Assembly (NCBI GenBank): GCA_948473335.1 | Contig: CAOKXF010000011.1 | Coordinates: forward strand, 1 to 59,733 | Source: an uncultured Clostridium sp. | GTDB lineage: Bacteria; Bacillota; Clostridia; TANB77; CAG-508 | Length of the DNA stretch: 59,733 nucleotides | Direction: 5' to 3' | Part shown: piece by piece, positions 38,501 through 46,940 of the stretch | How positions within the stretch are numbered: the stretch's first letter is position 1 | How the letters are laid out: each line of letters begins with the position of its first letter | Position numbers and translations under genes: made by a program | The notes under the pieces: model-generated | The model's database searches: none | What the model saw: only the letters and a program-made list of their open reading frames with translations | What the model was told of the DNA's origin: nothing

Positions 38501-39052
38501 AGCCTTCTTGGAGAAATTCAACATGGACATCTTGAGCAAGTTGGTTATGATACATATTGCAATTTGTTAGATGAAGTAATTAAAGAAATGAAGGGTATTG
38601 AGGTTAAACCCGATTTAGACGTTCAAATTGACTTAGATGTTACATGTTACATTCCTGACTCATATATTCCTGATTCTAGTCAAAAAATCGAAATTTATCA
38701 GGATATAGCTCTTTGTAGAACTGAAAGTGACATTCAAAATGTTATAGATGAGCTTATTGATAGATTTGGAAATATGCCAAAAGAACTTGAAAACCTTATT
38801 GAAATAGCCAGAATCAAAAGCATATGTAAAGATAAATCTATTAGTAAAGTTACAAGTAAAAGAAATTTTGTAGTCTTTACATTTGAATCTGACAATTTAA
38901 ATTTGGATATTTCAAAACTTTTGAAGCTGTATAGAAATTCTTTAAAATTTTCGCCTGGCATTAAACCTTCTATTACGTTAGCTATAAAAAGTTCTGATGA
39001 CGCTAAATTATTAAAAGAAATTAAGAATTTTTTGAATAATTTATCTTCTTAA
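35597..39052 (+). CDS. mfd: Transcription-repair coupling factor Mfd
   Basis: 1,151 residues, standard length. The UvrB-homology module comes first (FSIRGGIIDI, about 172-181), then the RNA-polymerase-interacting Tudor-like domain (YVVHKNYGIGIF, about 493-504). The RecG-type translocase follows with GDVGYGKTEVA (Walker A, about 638-648), DEEHR, TATPIPRT, and the TRG region RGRVGRSDR. It ends in a TRCF D7 domain. Mfd removes stalled RNA polymerase and recruits UvrA. AAAGGAG lies 5 bases before the ATG. Single gene between its own leader and a terminator. Confidence 0.97.
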   Translation: MNTILGELGKSPKFVEITKNIENKKGPISISGLTDVGEIQLLASINEFTKKPILLITYNEIQAKKLVEDLKYFNTKTLYFPKKEIVTYDYIAESKDLPYERIETLNKIYEEKNTIIVTTIEAIMQKLPPKETLYKDLLNFQVGQIHNLDTLKKKLLSLGYTRYDLIDGRGQFSIRGGIIDISISNTQGVRIELWGDEIDSIRLFNIVSQRSTENIQQFTIYPAHEYILEENIDSICEKIEKTVTNEFTEKIIENDLEIIKTGNYISKIDKHFNSFYTRQENLLDYLNNNYLIFLDEFSKVQQRAINIQKDNQSLETLLIDKEKFVPDAIKNMLSLLEIENQLNKKYIIYLEKHDTLTQKQVERYSLNYKEKNYFKSEFDEFIKDLKEAQENKKKIYILTDFKEKAKKICSILDEHEISNKYDENLNTTIISGNSNASITVSIGKLSTGFECFDINLLVISANNLIEGEKRKKQYNSAFREGEKVVYADLKIGDYVVHKNYGIGIFIGVNTVTADQTTKDYIKIKYQGDDVLYVPTNQLDSVRKYVGGDELNLKINKLGSSEWQRTKAKVKRNLKEIANELIELYAKREKSIGYAFSPDTPWQDQFEGSFPYQETDDQLRCIEEVKKDMEMQKPMDRLLCGDVGYGKTEVAIRAAFKSVMDQKQVAYLVPTTVLATQQYNSFKERMEAFPIRVELLNRFKSKKQQLEIVRKLKLGEIDVIVGTHRLLSQDIEFKDLGLLIIDEEHRFGVKAKEKIKHYKTNIDVLTMTATPIPRTLHMSIVGVRDMSVIYEPPQNRKPVQTYVLEYDPEIIKEAITRELERNGQVFYLFNNIQNILQKADFISDLVPEAKVGYAHGQMTGEQIEEIMQDFIDAKINVLVCTTILESGIDIPNANTIIVENADRMGLAQLYQIRGRVGRSDRQAYAYITYKRDKLLSEVADKRLKAIKEFTEFGSGFKIAMRDLEIRGAGSLLGEIQHGHLEQVGYDTYCNLLDEVIKEMKGIEVKPDLDVQIDLDVTCYIPDSYIPDSSQKIEIYQDIALCRTESDIQNVIDELIDRFGNMPKELENLIEIARIKSICKDKSISKVTSKRNFVVFTFESDNLNLDISKLLKLYRNSLKFSPGIKPSITLAIKSSDDAKLLKEIKNFLNNLSS

Positions 39053-39062
39053 AATTATAATA

Positions 39063-39101
39063 CCACCAAATTATTAAACTTATTGTCTAATAATTTGGTG
39101 G
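39063..39101. terminator. Terminator between convergent mfd and rbgA
   Basis: 14-bp perfect stem CCACCAAATTATTA/TAATAATTTGGTGG with an 11-base loop and AT-rich flanks. It serves both genes. Confidence 0.75.
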
Positions 39102-39133
39102 CATATTTATTAATTATTTAATTTTTATTTCAT

Positions 39134-40069
39134 CTATATAGCCTTTTCTAACGTTATTCTTCCAAATTTACCTGTTCTAAAATCGTCTAATATTAATCTT
39201 GATGTTTTTTCTTCATCTACCTTTCCTCCTGACATTAACGCTCCTCTATTTTTGCCTATAATTAGCATTATATCATATATATTGTTATACCCCTCATCTT
39301 CATTTCTATCTAATATCTCATTTATTTTATTTTCATCAATTTTATATCTTTCGCATATTTTCAATTTATAATTTTCTAATAAATATTTTAATAAATTATA
39401 TGCTATATCTATTTGATCTAATATTTCATCTTTTATTGTTCCTATATATGATAAATTTAGTGCTACATTTTGATCTTCGAATTTTGGCCATAATATTCCA
39501 GGTGTATCTAATAATTCTATATTGTCATTTATTCTTATCCATTGCTTTGCCTTTGTTACTCCTGGTTTATTGCCTACTTCTGCTGATGTCTTTTTAGCAA
39601 TTCTATTTATGAATGATGATTTTCCTACATTTGGAATTCCTACAACCATTGCTCTTATTTTTCTTCCTACTCTACCCTTTTCTTTCAAATTTGATATTTC
39701 TTCTTGCATTTCTTTTTCTATTTGTCTTATACATTCATTTATTCCGTTTCCACTATTTGCATCTGTTGTTATAGCTGTAATTCCTTCTTTTCTAAAAAAC
39801 TGTATCCATTTCTCATTTTCTTGTTTATCTGCTAAATCACTTTTATTTAAAATTATTATTCTTTTCTTATTTTTGCTTGATTTTTCTATTATTTTTTTAA
39901 TGTCTGGATTTTGACTTGCTATTGGTATTCTTGCATCTAATAATTCTATTATTACATCTACTAATTTTAAGTCTTCTTCTATTTGTTTAATTGTTTTTGC
40001 CATATGTCCTGGAAACCAGTTAATGGAAACTTTAGAGAACACCTCTTCATTATCTTTTTTATTATTCAT
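39134..40069 (-). CDS. rbgA: Ribosome biogenesis GTPase RbgA (YlqF)
   Basis: 311 residues, circularly permuted GTPase: G4 LNKSDLAD (about 75-82) precedes G1 GIPNVGKSS (about 144-152) and G3 DTPG (about 195-198). The start WFPGHMAKT is the family hallmark. It assists late 50S assembly (uL16 entry). Last gene before the mfd terminator, on its own or with the small genes upstream. Confidence 0.95.
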   Translation of the reverse strand: MNNKKDNEEVFSKVSINWFPGHMAKTIKQIEEDLKLVDVIIELLDARIPIASQNPDIKKIIEKSSKNKKRIIILNKSDLADKQENEKWIQFFRKEGITAITTDANSGNGINECIRQIEKEMQEEISNLKEKGRVGRKIRAMVVGIPNVGKSSFINRIAKKTSAEVGNKPGVTKAKQWIRINDNIELLDTPGILWPKFEDQNVALNLSYIGTIKDEILDQIDIAYNLLKYLLENYKLKICERYKIDENKINEILDRNEDEGYNNIYDIMLIIGKNRGALMSGGKVDEEKTSRLILDDFRTGKFGRITLEKAI

Positions 40070-40151
40070 TTATTTCACCTTCTTTATTACCCGTCAAATT
40101 CGATGGATTTAAAATTCTATTTTGGCAACAAGTTGTTGACATTTATCATTA

Positions 40152-40315
40152 TTATTCACTATTATTTTCATTATTGTTTATCAATTTCATTATCAAATCA
40201 AAATCAATTTGTAATTCCTTCATTTCTCTTTCACGATAAATATTAAATTCTTTTTCTGCTTTTTTATAGCTTCTTCATAATAGATTTTATTGTCATAAGT
40301 AAAATTTTTACCCGA
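40152..40315 (-). pseudogene. Gene remnant, possibly the RhuM-family C-terminus
   Basis: The minus strand after the 40316 stop codes, with a one-base shift at an A-run near 40262, for NFTYDNKIYYEEAIKK then AEKEFNIYREREMKEL and QIDFDLIMKLINNN before a TAA. The pattern (A..KAE.EF..YR...IDFD) resembles the tail of virulence RhuM-family proteins. No start or ribosome site. A decayed fragment; family call is weak. Confidence 0.3.
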
Positions 40316-40789
40316 TTAAAACTTGTACTCATTTCTATCAGCTCTTTCATCAAATTGTCTATCAAAATTTTCATTCCCATAGAACCAATCTGTCTTTTGC
40401 TTCTTTGGTTTGCCCTTTCTAGCTTTTAATACTATTGCATCTAGCAATATTGCTGTAGCTAGTACAATTCCTATCGCTGAAACAAATACATTCACTGTAT
40501 TTTCCATTGTCATTCCTACTGTTTCTGTTCCTGTTGCTACTCTATTTAATATGTCTGTACCAAAATATAGTAAGTATGAAAATAAATATACAATTGAACC
40601 AATTAGTTTCTTTTTTGAAATTAATATTAAACATACTATTGTCACAAATATTAATATTATTTCATATGTTAAATTCCATGATACAAGTCCTATTAAGTCA
40701 AAACCTGTTTGTGTTACTATAGCTATTGCTATTCTAAAAATCCAAAATATTACTCCAAACATTACTAATAACATTGTTGAAAATGCCAT
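40316..40789 (-). CDS. Small four-helix membrane protein
   Basis: 157 residues with hydrophobic segments at about 5-25, 38-58, 62-82 and 98-118, then a basic cytosolic tail (ARKGKPKKQKTDW) of about 40 residues. No recognised family. GGGAGG precedes the ATG. It lies between the DUF1292 gene's terminator and rbgA. Confidence 0.65.
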   Translation of the reverse strand: MAFSTMLLVMFGVIFWIFRIAIAIVTQTGFDLIGLVSWNLTYEIILIFVTIVCLILISKKKLIGSIVYLFSYLLYFGTDILNRVATGTETVGMTMENTVNVFVSAIGIVLATAILLDAIVLKARKGKPKKQKTDWFYGNENFDRQFDERADRNEYKF

Positions 40790-40830
40790 TTTCTTTTCCT
40801 CCCTTTTTCTTCTTTTATTAATGCTACAAC

Positions 40831-40876
40831 TAAAAAGGATTACATATTAGAATTTTTACTTCTAATACATAATCCT
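40831..40876 (-). terminator. Terminator after the DUF1292 gene
   Basis: 17-base arms AGGATTATGTATTAGAA/TTCTAATATGTAATCCT (two mismatches), 7-base loop, then a T-run. It should end the transcript that includes ireB and ruvX. Confidence 0.75.
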
Positions 40877-40884
40877 AATAATAA

Positions 40885-41181
40885 TTAATTTTCATCTATG
40901 AAATCGAATTCATCTTTAAATTTCTCTTTGAAAATTTCAAATACTTTATTCAATGTTTCTTCGTCTTCCACACCTACATATGATTCTTCTTCTACATCGT
41001 CTGTATCTTCTACTTTTAGTATTACAACTTCTCCTTCTTCTTCATTGCTTTCTTCATCTATTGCTGGTAGTAACACTACATATTCTTCATCATCCATTTC
41101 TATTAAATCTAGAAATTCAAATTTTACTTCATTACCATCTTCATCATTTAATATTATTAAATTATCTAAATCTTCTTCCAT
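40885..41181 (-). CDS. yrzB: DUF1292 (YrzB-like) acidic protein
   Basis: 98 residues, very acidic. The family core ILNDEDGNEVKFEFLDLIEMDDEEYVVLLP (about 9-38) is clear. Function unknown; usually downstream of ireB and ruvX in Bacillota, as here. TCTCC-type ribosome site complement (GGAGAAA) before the ATG. Confidence 0.88.
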   Translation of the reverse strand: MEEDLDNLIILNDEDGNEVKFEFLDLIEMDDEEYVVLLPAIDEESNEEEGEVVILKVEDTDDVEEESYVGVEDEETLNKVFEIFKEKFKDEFDFIDEN

Positions 41182-41253
41182 TTTGTTTCTCCTTTCACAT
41201 TTATGATATGAACTTATTTTCCATTCAATACAATTGCTATCATATACTATTTT

Positions 41254-41676
41254 TTATGATAAGTCAACAGATTTTAAATATGTTTCTAATATATACACTG
41301 CAGATATAGTATCTACTATATTTCTTTTTTTATTCTTGTTTATATCCAAAAAATTCATAGTTTTATGAGCTGCCACTGTAGTCAATCTTTCATCTACTGT
41401 TACTATTTTTATTTTGTTATACTTACACTTTAGTTTGTGTATAAATTTATCTGTAACTTCTGTTCTTTCAGATTTAGTACCATTCATATTTAATGGATAT
41501 CCTACTACTATTGTATCTATTTCATACTCTTCAAGCAGTTCGTCTATCTTTTTTAATATTATCTTGTCATTCCCTTTATTATATATAGTTTCTAATCCTT
41601 GTGCAGTTATATTTAAAGCATCTGTTATTGCTGTTCCTGTTCTTGTGTCTCCATAATCTATTCCTAAAATTCTCAT
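41254..41676 (-). CDS. ruvX: RuvX/YqgF RNase H-fold nuclease
   Basis: 140 residues. LGIDYGDTRTG (4-14), VVGYPLNMNGT (about 58-68), DERLTT (about 95-100) and a late Asp (VDTISA, about 122) form the RNase H-like acidic centre. Thought to resolve Holliday junctions and process 16S rRNA ends. Between ireB and the DUF1292 gene. Confidence 0.93.
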   Translation of the reverse strand: MRILGIDYGDTRTGTAITDALNITAQGLETIYNKGNDKIILKKIDELLEEYEIDTIVVGYPLNMNGTKSERTEVTDKFIHKLKCKYNKIKIVTVDERLTTVAAHKTMNFLDINKNKKRNIVDTISAVYILETYLKSVDLS

Positions 41677-41713
41677 ATTTTCTTGTTCCTATTTTTTATA
41701 TCCTTTGATGTTT

Positions 41714-41968
41714 TTATTTTTCTAATCCTATATAATTTTTTACCATTTTTTCTAATAATTCATCTCTTTCGATTTGTCTTATTTTATTTCTTGCATCATT
41801 ATAACTTGTTATATATGTTGGATCTCCAGATAATATATATCCTACTATTTGGTTTATTGGGTTATATCCCTTTTCTACTAGTGCCTCATATACTTCTTTT
41901 AATATGTCTTTAATTTTTCCATTTTCTTCTTTTTCTACCTGAAAATACATCGTTTTATCTAGTTCCAT
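41714..41968 (-). CDS. ireB: IreB (UPF0297) regulator
   Basis: 84 residues. [11 protein letters not shown] (5-15) and the [21 protein letters not shown] block (36-56) identify UPF0297. IreB is a phosphorylation target of the PASTA kinase IreK in enterococci, where it tunes cell-envelope stress. The kinase itself is not in this window. AGGAGG precedes the ATG. Confidence 0.93.
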   Translation of the reverse strand: MELDKTMYFQVEKEENGKIKDILKEVYEALVEKGYNPINQIVGYILSGDPTYITSYNDARNKIRQIERDELLEKMVKNYIGLEK

Positions 41969-41993
41969 TTATACCTCCTAATATTTTTCAGTT

Positions 41994-43148
41994 TTATAAA
42001 GTGCTTATTTCACTTTGATTTTGATTTGCATCTAAATATTCTTCTAAACTTTTTGCTAATTGCTCTAATCCTGTTCCTTTGTAATATCTTGATATTATAA
42101 AGTTTAATTTTGGACTAGCTGTTTGGCTTTTTTCAATTTGTCTATTTTGTAATTTTTTCCTGTTCTTTTTATTTAAGCTATCTATTTCTTCTATATCATG
42201 AATCTCTAAATCTCTTTCTAATGTTACTTTCATTTTTTCTATTGAACTTTTCATGTCATTTAAAAATTCAACTACATTTTCAGGTTCAACTCCTGAAAAT
42301 ACTATTACAAATTTTGGTCCCATGTATCTTACAAATATATATTCTTTTGATATATTGTCTTCTATATATTCTGCCACTTTCGTAATTATTTTATTCCCTA
42401 ATTCTCTTGAGTAATTTTCATTAATTTCTTTTATATTTATTATATTAAACATACATACTGCTGATGTTGCATATTTATCGATTGTCTTTTTTCCTTCTCC
42501 ATATAAATATTCATATGTGTATAATCCTGAAAATAAATCTTTTCTTACAATTGCTTCTAATGTTCTTTGATGTACTACTGTTTTTAATATTGTTACTATA
42601 TTTTCTTTTACTATCTCAAATATTGTTGTGTCAACATTATCAAAATCATGTGCTACTCCACTTTCTATTATCCAATATCCAATATATACATTTTCTATAT
42701 ATAGAGGGAAAAATATTGCTGATTTTGCTCTTCCAAATTCCATTTGTTGATATGGTAATCTTTCTTTTTCGTCATTTACTGTTACATATTTTGGAGTTGC
42801 CGTATTGATACTATCTTTAAATATATCTACTTCATGTAATTTTTTTAATGCATTCCAGTGTTTTACATCTACATTTGATGCTTTTACTTGATATTCTGCA
42901 CCATCATATACAACAATAGTCGAATATTTTATTTCATATCTTTCTATTAATACTTCATTTATCTTTTTTATTTTTTCTTCAACAGAATAACTTTCTCCTA
43001 TTGTATTCATAAAGTCTTGTAATACATTTAAATTTACTATTCTTTGGCTTATATTATTAAATATTTGTATCTTTTTGTGTATTGATACATTGTATATTAA
43101 TAATATTATTATTATAAAAACTAATATTGTGACTATTGCTATTACCAA
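41994..43148 (-). CDS. Membrane-anchored GAF protein with degenerate GGDEF domain
   Basis: 384 residues: an N-terminal membrane helix (2-22), a GAF domain (about 45-190) and a GGDEF-type fold (about 200-330). There the signature loop reads MGPKF instead of GG(D/E)EF, and the catalytic acids are lost, so it probably cannot make c-di-GMP. A charged tail follows. It may bind a ligand through GAF and work as a sensor for the neighbouring MinD-like ATPase (19-base gap). Inference. Confidence 0.7.
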   Translation of the reverse strand: MVIAIVTILVFIIIILLIYNVSIHKKIQIFNNISQRIVNLNVLQDFMNTIGESYSVEEKIKKINEVLIERYEIKYSTIVVYDGAEYQVKASNVDVKHWNALKKLHEVDIFKDSINTATPKYVTVNDEKERLPYQQMEFGRAKSAIFFPLYIENVYIGYWIIESGVAHDFDNVDTTIFEIVKENIVTILKTVVHQRTLEAIVRKDLFSGLYTYEYLYGEGKKTIDKYATSAVCMFNIINIKEINENYSRELGNKIITKVAEYIEDNISKEYIFVRYMGPKFVIVFSGVEPENVVEFLNDMKSSIEKMKVTLERDLEIHDIEEIDSLNKKNRKKLQNRQIEKSQTASPKLNFIISRYYKGTGLEQLAKSLEEYLDANQNQSEISTL

Positions 43149-43167
43149 TTTTATCCCTCCATACTTT

Positions 43168-45516
43168 TTAGAAATTCTTTTTCATTTGGTCTAAAGTATT
43201 AGCTATATTTTCTGAAAATGTTACAGGATTTTCTAATTGTTCTTCTCCTTCATTTTCATCTTCTTTTACATCCTTGTCTTCATATTCATCATCTATCTCT
43301 AATGTACTCATTGTTTCTTCTTTTTCCTTTTTACTTTTTGATTTTGAAGAAATTAATGGATATACACTACTTCCTAGTTGTTTTAATGTTTGCATAAATC
43401 CTTTTGAATATCCTTTTAATGTTATATTGCAATTTATTAATCCATCTAAATATCTTGTATATATATCTTGTTCAAATGGTATTGTTATGTATTTTACTGT
43501 ATTTCTATCAAATAGCTCTGTCATATATGACATTGCTGGATCATTATAGAATGCCATTCCTCCTATAATTGTTTTTTCTGTTACACTCTTTAATTTTACA
43601 TATTTGTTCAATATTATTCTTATTTTTGATTCTTCTAGTATTTCTTTTGTCTTCATGTCTCTTAAGAATTCTGTTAGTGGCTGTATTGTTAATACATCTA
43701 GTGATTGCACCAAATATACTTCATGTGCATTTTGGAAATATTCTGTTGGTGTTTCAAAGTCACAGTCTATTAATATTAATGAGTGATTTTTTAATAGTGT
43801 TTCTAATACTGGTCCTACTAATTTTATTGAGTTTTTATCATGTGGTAATGTTGTGTATACCGTTAAATTGTTATTTACTTTTATTCCTTTAGCTTCTCCT
43901 CTTGTTAAATCTTCTATACATGTAAATGCTCTTCTTCTTAATGCTTCTTCATTTTTTGTATATATATAATATGAATTTCTATTTTGTGTTGCGTCTAATA
44001 TTGCTACATTTATTCCTTGTGATGATAATAATTCTGCTATATTATTTAATATAAATGATGTTCCATTTTTGCTTGTTCCTACAAATGTAACTATCTTTTT
44101 GTCTTTTGTTAATAGTCTTGCTATATCTGTATTTACATATGTTTGTTGTGCTATTATATCTCTTTTTTCTGTTTTTGGCGCTTGTCTTGTTGGTTCTTCT
44201 TGTCTTACTTCTTCTTTTTCATCTTCAAATCCTGGCATTATTGTTTCTTCTTCTTCAAAACCAGGCATTATTGTTTCTTGTTCACCAAATCCAGGTAAAA
44301 CCATATCATCTTTTTCATCTTCAAATCCTGGTAATACTACTTTGCTTTCTTCTTTCTGTACTGTTACTTCTGGATTTTTTCTTGGTCTTCCTCTTCCTCT
44401 TTTTGGCTGTGCTACATTTTCCTCTTTTACTGTTTTTTCTTCTTGTACTATTGCTTCTGGATTTTTCTTTGGTCTTCCTCTTCCTCTTTTTGGTGTTTCT
44501 TTTACTTCCTCTTGCATATCAAGTATATCTAGCTCAAAGTTTTTGTTTGACTCTTGCTTTTGGTCTTTGTCCGCTTGTGTATCTATACTACTTAATAAAG
44601 CTTCTATATCATCTTGTATTAAGTCTTCTTTTTTTGGTTGTAGTATTTTTTCTGATGTTCTAGTTAGCTTCTTTGCTTGTTCATTTTTTACTCCTGATGG
44701 TATTACTACTGGCTTTGATATTACTGTTTTTGATGTTGGTGATACTAGGAATTTTTCACTTGTTCCTGCTGTTTCTTTCTTTTCTTTTTCCGTTGCTCTT
44801 ATACTTCCTGTTACTGATTTGTTAAATGCCATTAATTGTTGATATCTTGGAGATTTTTCTTCTAATACAGCTTTTACATTCATTGGCAATACTTTACATA
44901 TTAATTTTAGTTGTGCGTCATTATATTGTATTGCTATATTATTGAAACTTTCTACATATTTATCTTCATTTTTTCCTAATCTTTTATAATGTGCTAATAT
45001 GTTTTGAATTTCTATCTCGCTTACATCGTCTTCACTTTCTGGTTGATAACTTACATTATCTGTGTCTATTCTATAATATTCTTTTGCCTCTTTCTTTGAA
45101 CGTGGTCTTCTTATTAAACGGCATACTTCATCTATTTTTCTGTCTTTTCCTATTACTGCATCATATACACTTATTCCAAATAGTTTTACTAGTATGTCTT
45201 CTCCTTTTTGTCTTCTTTCAGAACATATTAATATTATTGGTATGTTCTCTCCTTGTGTGTTATAGGCCTCATCACTTATATCGTCTAATTTCTCAAATAT
45301 GAATTTGTCCATTTGTTGGTAATTAGAATTAGCAAATTGTTCTAAGTCCTCACTTATTACTATTCTGTCATAGCTTTTATCTTTTTGTATTTCTTTTAAT
45401 ATTGCATTAAAGTAATATACATTTTTATATGATATTATCTCTTTATAGTCCTTTTGATATTTTTGAACTATTAGTTTTGAAATATTTTCATCACTTACAG
45501 CAAATAAAACTTTCAT
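43168..45516 (-). CDS. CpaE/MinD-like ATPase with AT-hook-like repeats and acidic LPGF repeats
   Basis: 782 residues. The N-terminus (1-150) is a receiver-like domain without a clear phospho-Asp. The middle (about 230-460) is low complexity with two basic GRGRPKK/GRGRPRK motifs of AT-hook type in repeats of about 30 residues, then four (L/M)PGF(E/G) repeats in acidic context. The C-terminal P-loop ATPase begins IVTFVGTSKNGTSF (about 482-495), a deviant Walker A, and has LILIDCDFETP as Walker B. The layout recalls CpaE/TadZ proteins that place pili at the pole. It shares an operon with the small exported protein upstream (3-base gap). Confidence 0.75.
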   Translation of the reverse strand: MKVLFAVSDENISKLIVQKYQKDYKEIISYKNVYYFNAILKEIQKDKSYDRIVISEDLEQFANSNYQQMDKFIFEKLDDISDEAYNTQGENIPIILICSERRQKGEDILVKLFGISVYDAVIGKDRKIDEVCRLIRRPRSKKEAKEYYRIDTDNVSYQPESEDDVSEIEIQNILAHYKRLGKNEDKYVESFNNIAIQYNDAQLKLICKVLPMNVKAVLEEKSPRYQQLMAFNKSVTGSIRATEKEKKETAGTSEKFLVSPTSKTVISKPVVIPSGVKNEQAKKLTRTSEKILQPKKEDLIQDDIEALLSSIDTQADKDQKQESNKNFELDILDMQEEVKETPKRGRGRPKKNPEAIVQEEKTVKEENVAQPKRGRGRPRKNPEVTVQKEESKVVLPGFEDEKDDMVLPGFGEQETIMPGFEEEETIMPGFEDEKEEVRQEEPTRQAPKTEKRDIIAQQTYVNTDIARLLTKDKKIVTFVGTSKNGTSFILNNIAELLSSQGINVAILDATQNRNSYYIYTKNEEALRRRAFTCIEDLTRGEAKGIKVNNNLTVYTTLPHDKNSIKLVGPVLETLLKNHSLILIDCDFETPTEYFQNAHEVYLVQSLDVLTIQPLTEFLRDMKTKEILEESKIRIILNKYVKLKSVTEKTIIGGMAFYNDPAMSYMTELFDRNTVKYITIPFEQDIYTRYLDGLINCNITLKGYSKGFMQTLKQLGSSVYPLISSKSKSKKEKEETMSTLEIDDEYEDKDVKEDENEGEEQLENPVTFSENIANTLDQMKKNF

Positions 45517-45519
45517 TTG

Positions 45520-45921
45520 TTACCCCCTCCCAAATTTTACAACAATTGTGAATGCTAGTGGTAATATTTGACATATTACTAGTAATGTTACAAATGTTAC
45601 CATCATCTTTAGTCCTTTTTCTTTTATGTCTAATTTTCTAATTCCTATTACATATTGATATATTCCACTTATTGTTATTCCTAAAAAGCAAAATGGTATA
45701 CTATATATTCTAACTAAATGTAGTATGTATGCTGTTACTCCATATGCCTCTGAACCATAACTTTTTTTGTATCTTTCTAATGTCGTTTCTGCTTCATCTT
45801 TTTTTTCTGTTAGTTGTCCTTCTAATTGATTTGTACTGTCTGTAGCATATACTTCTTTAGTTGTAATAAAACATAACGCTATCATTAGTATTAATAATAC
45901 TGATACTATTAATTTCTTCAT
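45520..45921 (-). CDS. Small exported membrane protein, VirB2/TrbC-like layout
   Basis: 133 residues: a signal peptide-like helix (1-26, ending near VYA), a soluble charged part (about 27-60), then two membrane helices (about 67-90 and 105-128) joined by a basic turn (RKLDIKEKGLK). Size and layout resemble pilin-like VirB2/TrbC proteins, but sequence support is weak. It heads the operon with the CpaE-like ATPase. AGGGAG precedes the ATG. Confidence 0.6.
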   Translation of the reverse strand: MKKLIVSVLLILMIALCFITTKEVYATDSTNQLEGQLTEKKDEAETTLERYKKSYGSEAYGVTAYILHLVRIYSIPFCFLGITISGIYQYVIGIRKLDIKEKGLKMMVTFVTLLVICQILPLAFTIVVKFGRG

Positions 45922-45968
45922 TCTTTTGCTCCCTTCATTTTTTCATTTTGCCGTTTTTATACTTATAT

Positions 45969-45997
45969 ATCATACTATAATATAAAATAAATTTCAA
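45969..45997 (-). promoter_or_regulatory. Promoter of the VirB2-like/CpaE-like operon
   Basis: Minus strand -35 TTGAAA (45992-45997), 17-base spacer, -10 TATGAT (45969-45974), about 50 bases before the start. Confidence 0.6.
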
Positions 45998-46066
45998 TAA
46001 AAATATTAAATTTTTTCTTGATTTTTATTTGTATATTTGTATTTGCTTGTATCTTACTATTTTATC

Positions 46067-46095
46067 TTGACTTTTTATAGTGTTTGTTATAAAAT
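46067..46095 (+). promoter_or_regulatory. Probable rubrerythrin promoter
   Basis: -35 TTGACT (46067-46072), 17-base spacer, -10 TAAAAT (46090-46095). The palindromic operator follows at once, over the likely start point. Confidence 0.55.
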
Positions 46096-46111
46096 TCTTT
46101 CAAATATTAAA

Positions 46112-46140
46112 TTTAGATTATATATTTGCTATAGTCTAAA
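46112..46140 (+). promoter_or_regulatory. Palindromic operator upstream of rubrerythrin
   Basis: Inverted repeat TTTAGATTATA - 7 bases - TATAGTCTAAA with one mismatch, between promoter and ribosome site. Rubrerythrin genes of clostridia are often controlled by the peroxide sensor PerR, whose boxes are AT-rich palindromes; this one is longer than a standard PerR box. Confidence 0.5.
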
Positions 46141-46172
46141 TCTAAAAATTAATAGGAAAGGTGATAATTTAT

Positions 46173-46712
46173 ATGGAATTAAAAGGAACTAAGACAGAAA
46201 AAAATTTAATGGAGGCTTTCGCAGGAGAATCTCAAGCAAGAAATAAATATACATATTTTGCTAGTGTTGCAAAAAAGGAAGGTTATGAGCAAATAGCAGC
46301 TATTTTTCAAGAAACTGCTGATAATGAAAAAGAACATGCCAAAATGTGGTTTAAATTACTAAATGGAGGTCAACTTGGTTCTACTGCTGACAATTTAAAA
46401 TCTGCTGCTGCAGGTGAAAACTTTGAATGGACAGATATGTATGATAGAATGGCAAGAGAAGCTAGAGAAGAAGGATTTACAAAAATTGCATTTCTATTTG
46501 AATCTGTTGCAAAAATAGAAAAAGAACACGAAGAAAGATACAAAAAATTGTTAGAAAATGTTGAAGATGGTTTAGTATTTTCTAAAGATGGCGACAAAAT
46601 TTGGAAATGTAGAAATTGCGGACATATTGTAATTGGTAAAGAAGCTCCAGCAGTTTGCCCAGTTTGTGAACATCCACAAGCATTCTTTGAAATTAAAGCT
46701 GAAAATTATTAA
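46173..46712 (+). CDS. rbr: Rubrerythrin
   Basis: 179 residues. The diiron four-helix bundle has [12 protein letters not shown] and [11 protein letters not shown] plus [15 protein letters not shown]. The C-terminal rubredoxin-like site has CRNCG and CPVCEHP. It reduces hydrogen peroxide in anaerobes. I use the ATG at 46173, which has AGGAAAGGTGA 8 bases before it; the in-frame GTG at 46161 lies inside that site. Palindromic operator upstream, terminator downstream. Confidence 0.95.
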   Translation: MELKGTKTEKNLMEAFAGESQARNKYTYFASVAKKEGYEQIAAIFQETADNEKEHAKMWFKLLNGGQLGSTADNLKSAAAGENFEWTDMYDRMAREAREEGFTKIAFLFESVAKIEKEHEERYKKLLENVEDGLVFSKDGDKIWKCRNCGHIVIGKEAPAVCPVCEHPQAFFEIKAENY

Positions 46713-46749
46713 TTCTTTTCTAGCTTTTGTTTATATAACATTTGAACAT

Positions 46750-46808
46750 ACAAGAATAAAATTTATTTATGTGATTGTTCCACTTAAAAATTTTATTCTT
46801 GTTTTTTT
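46750..46808 (+). terminator. Rubrerythrin terminator
   Basis: 14-bp stem ACAAGAATAAAATT/AATTTTATTCTTGT with a 25-base loop, then TTTTTT. Confidence 0.85.
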
Positions 46809-46845
46809 AAAGTAAATAAAAAATTCACTTTAATTACATTTTTTG

Positions 46846-46874
46846 TTGTTATTTATATCCAAATAGTGTATAAT
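46846..46874 (+). promoter_or_regulatory. asnS promoter
   Basis: -35 TTGTTA (46846-46851), 17-base spacer, -10 TATAAT (46869-46874). The leader of about 60 bases is too short for a T-box. Confidence 0.65.
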
Positions 46875-46940
46875 ACTAAGAAAACTTAAATAAGACTTTC
46901 AAAATACTACGAAAATCTTATATCGAATGGAGGAAACTAT

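Noticed and set aside
46815..46940. T-box riboswitch before asnS
   Set aside because: The leader is about 60 bases after the promoter, with no terminator/antiterminator pair or specifier stem.
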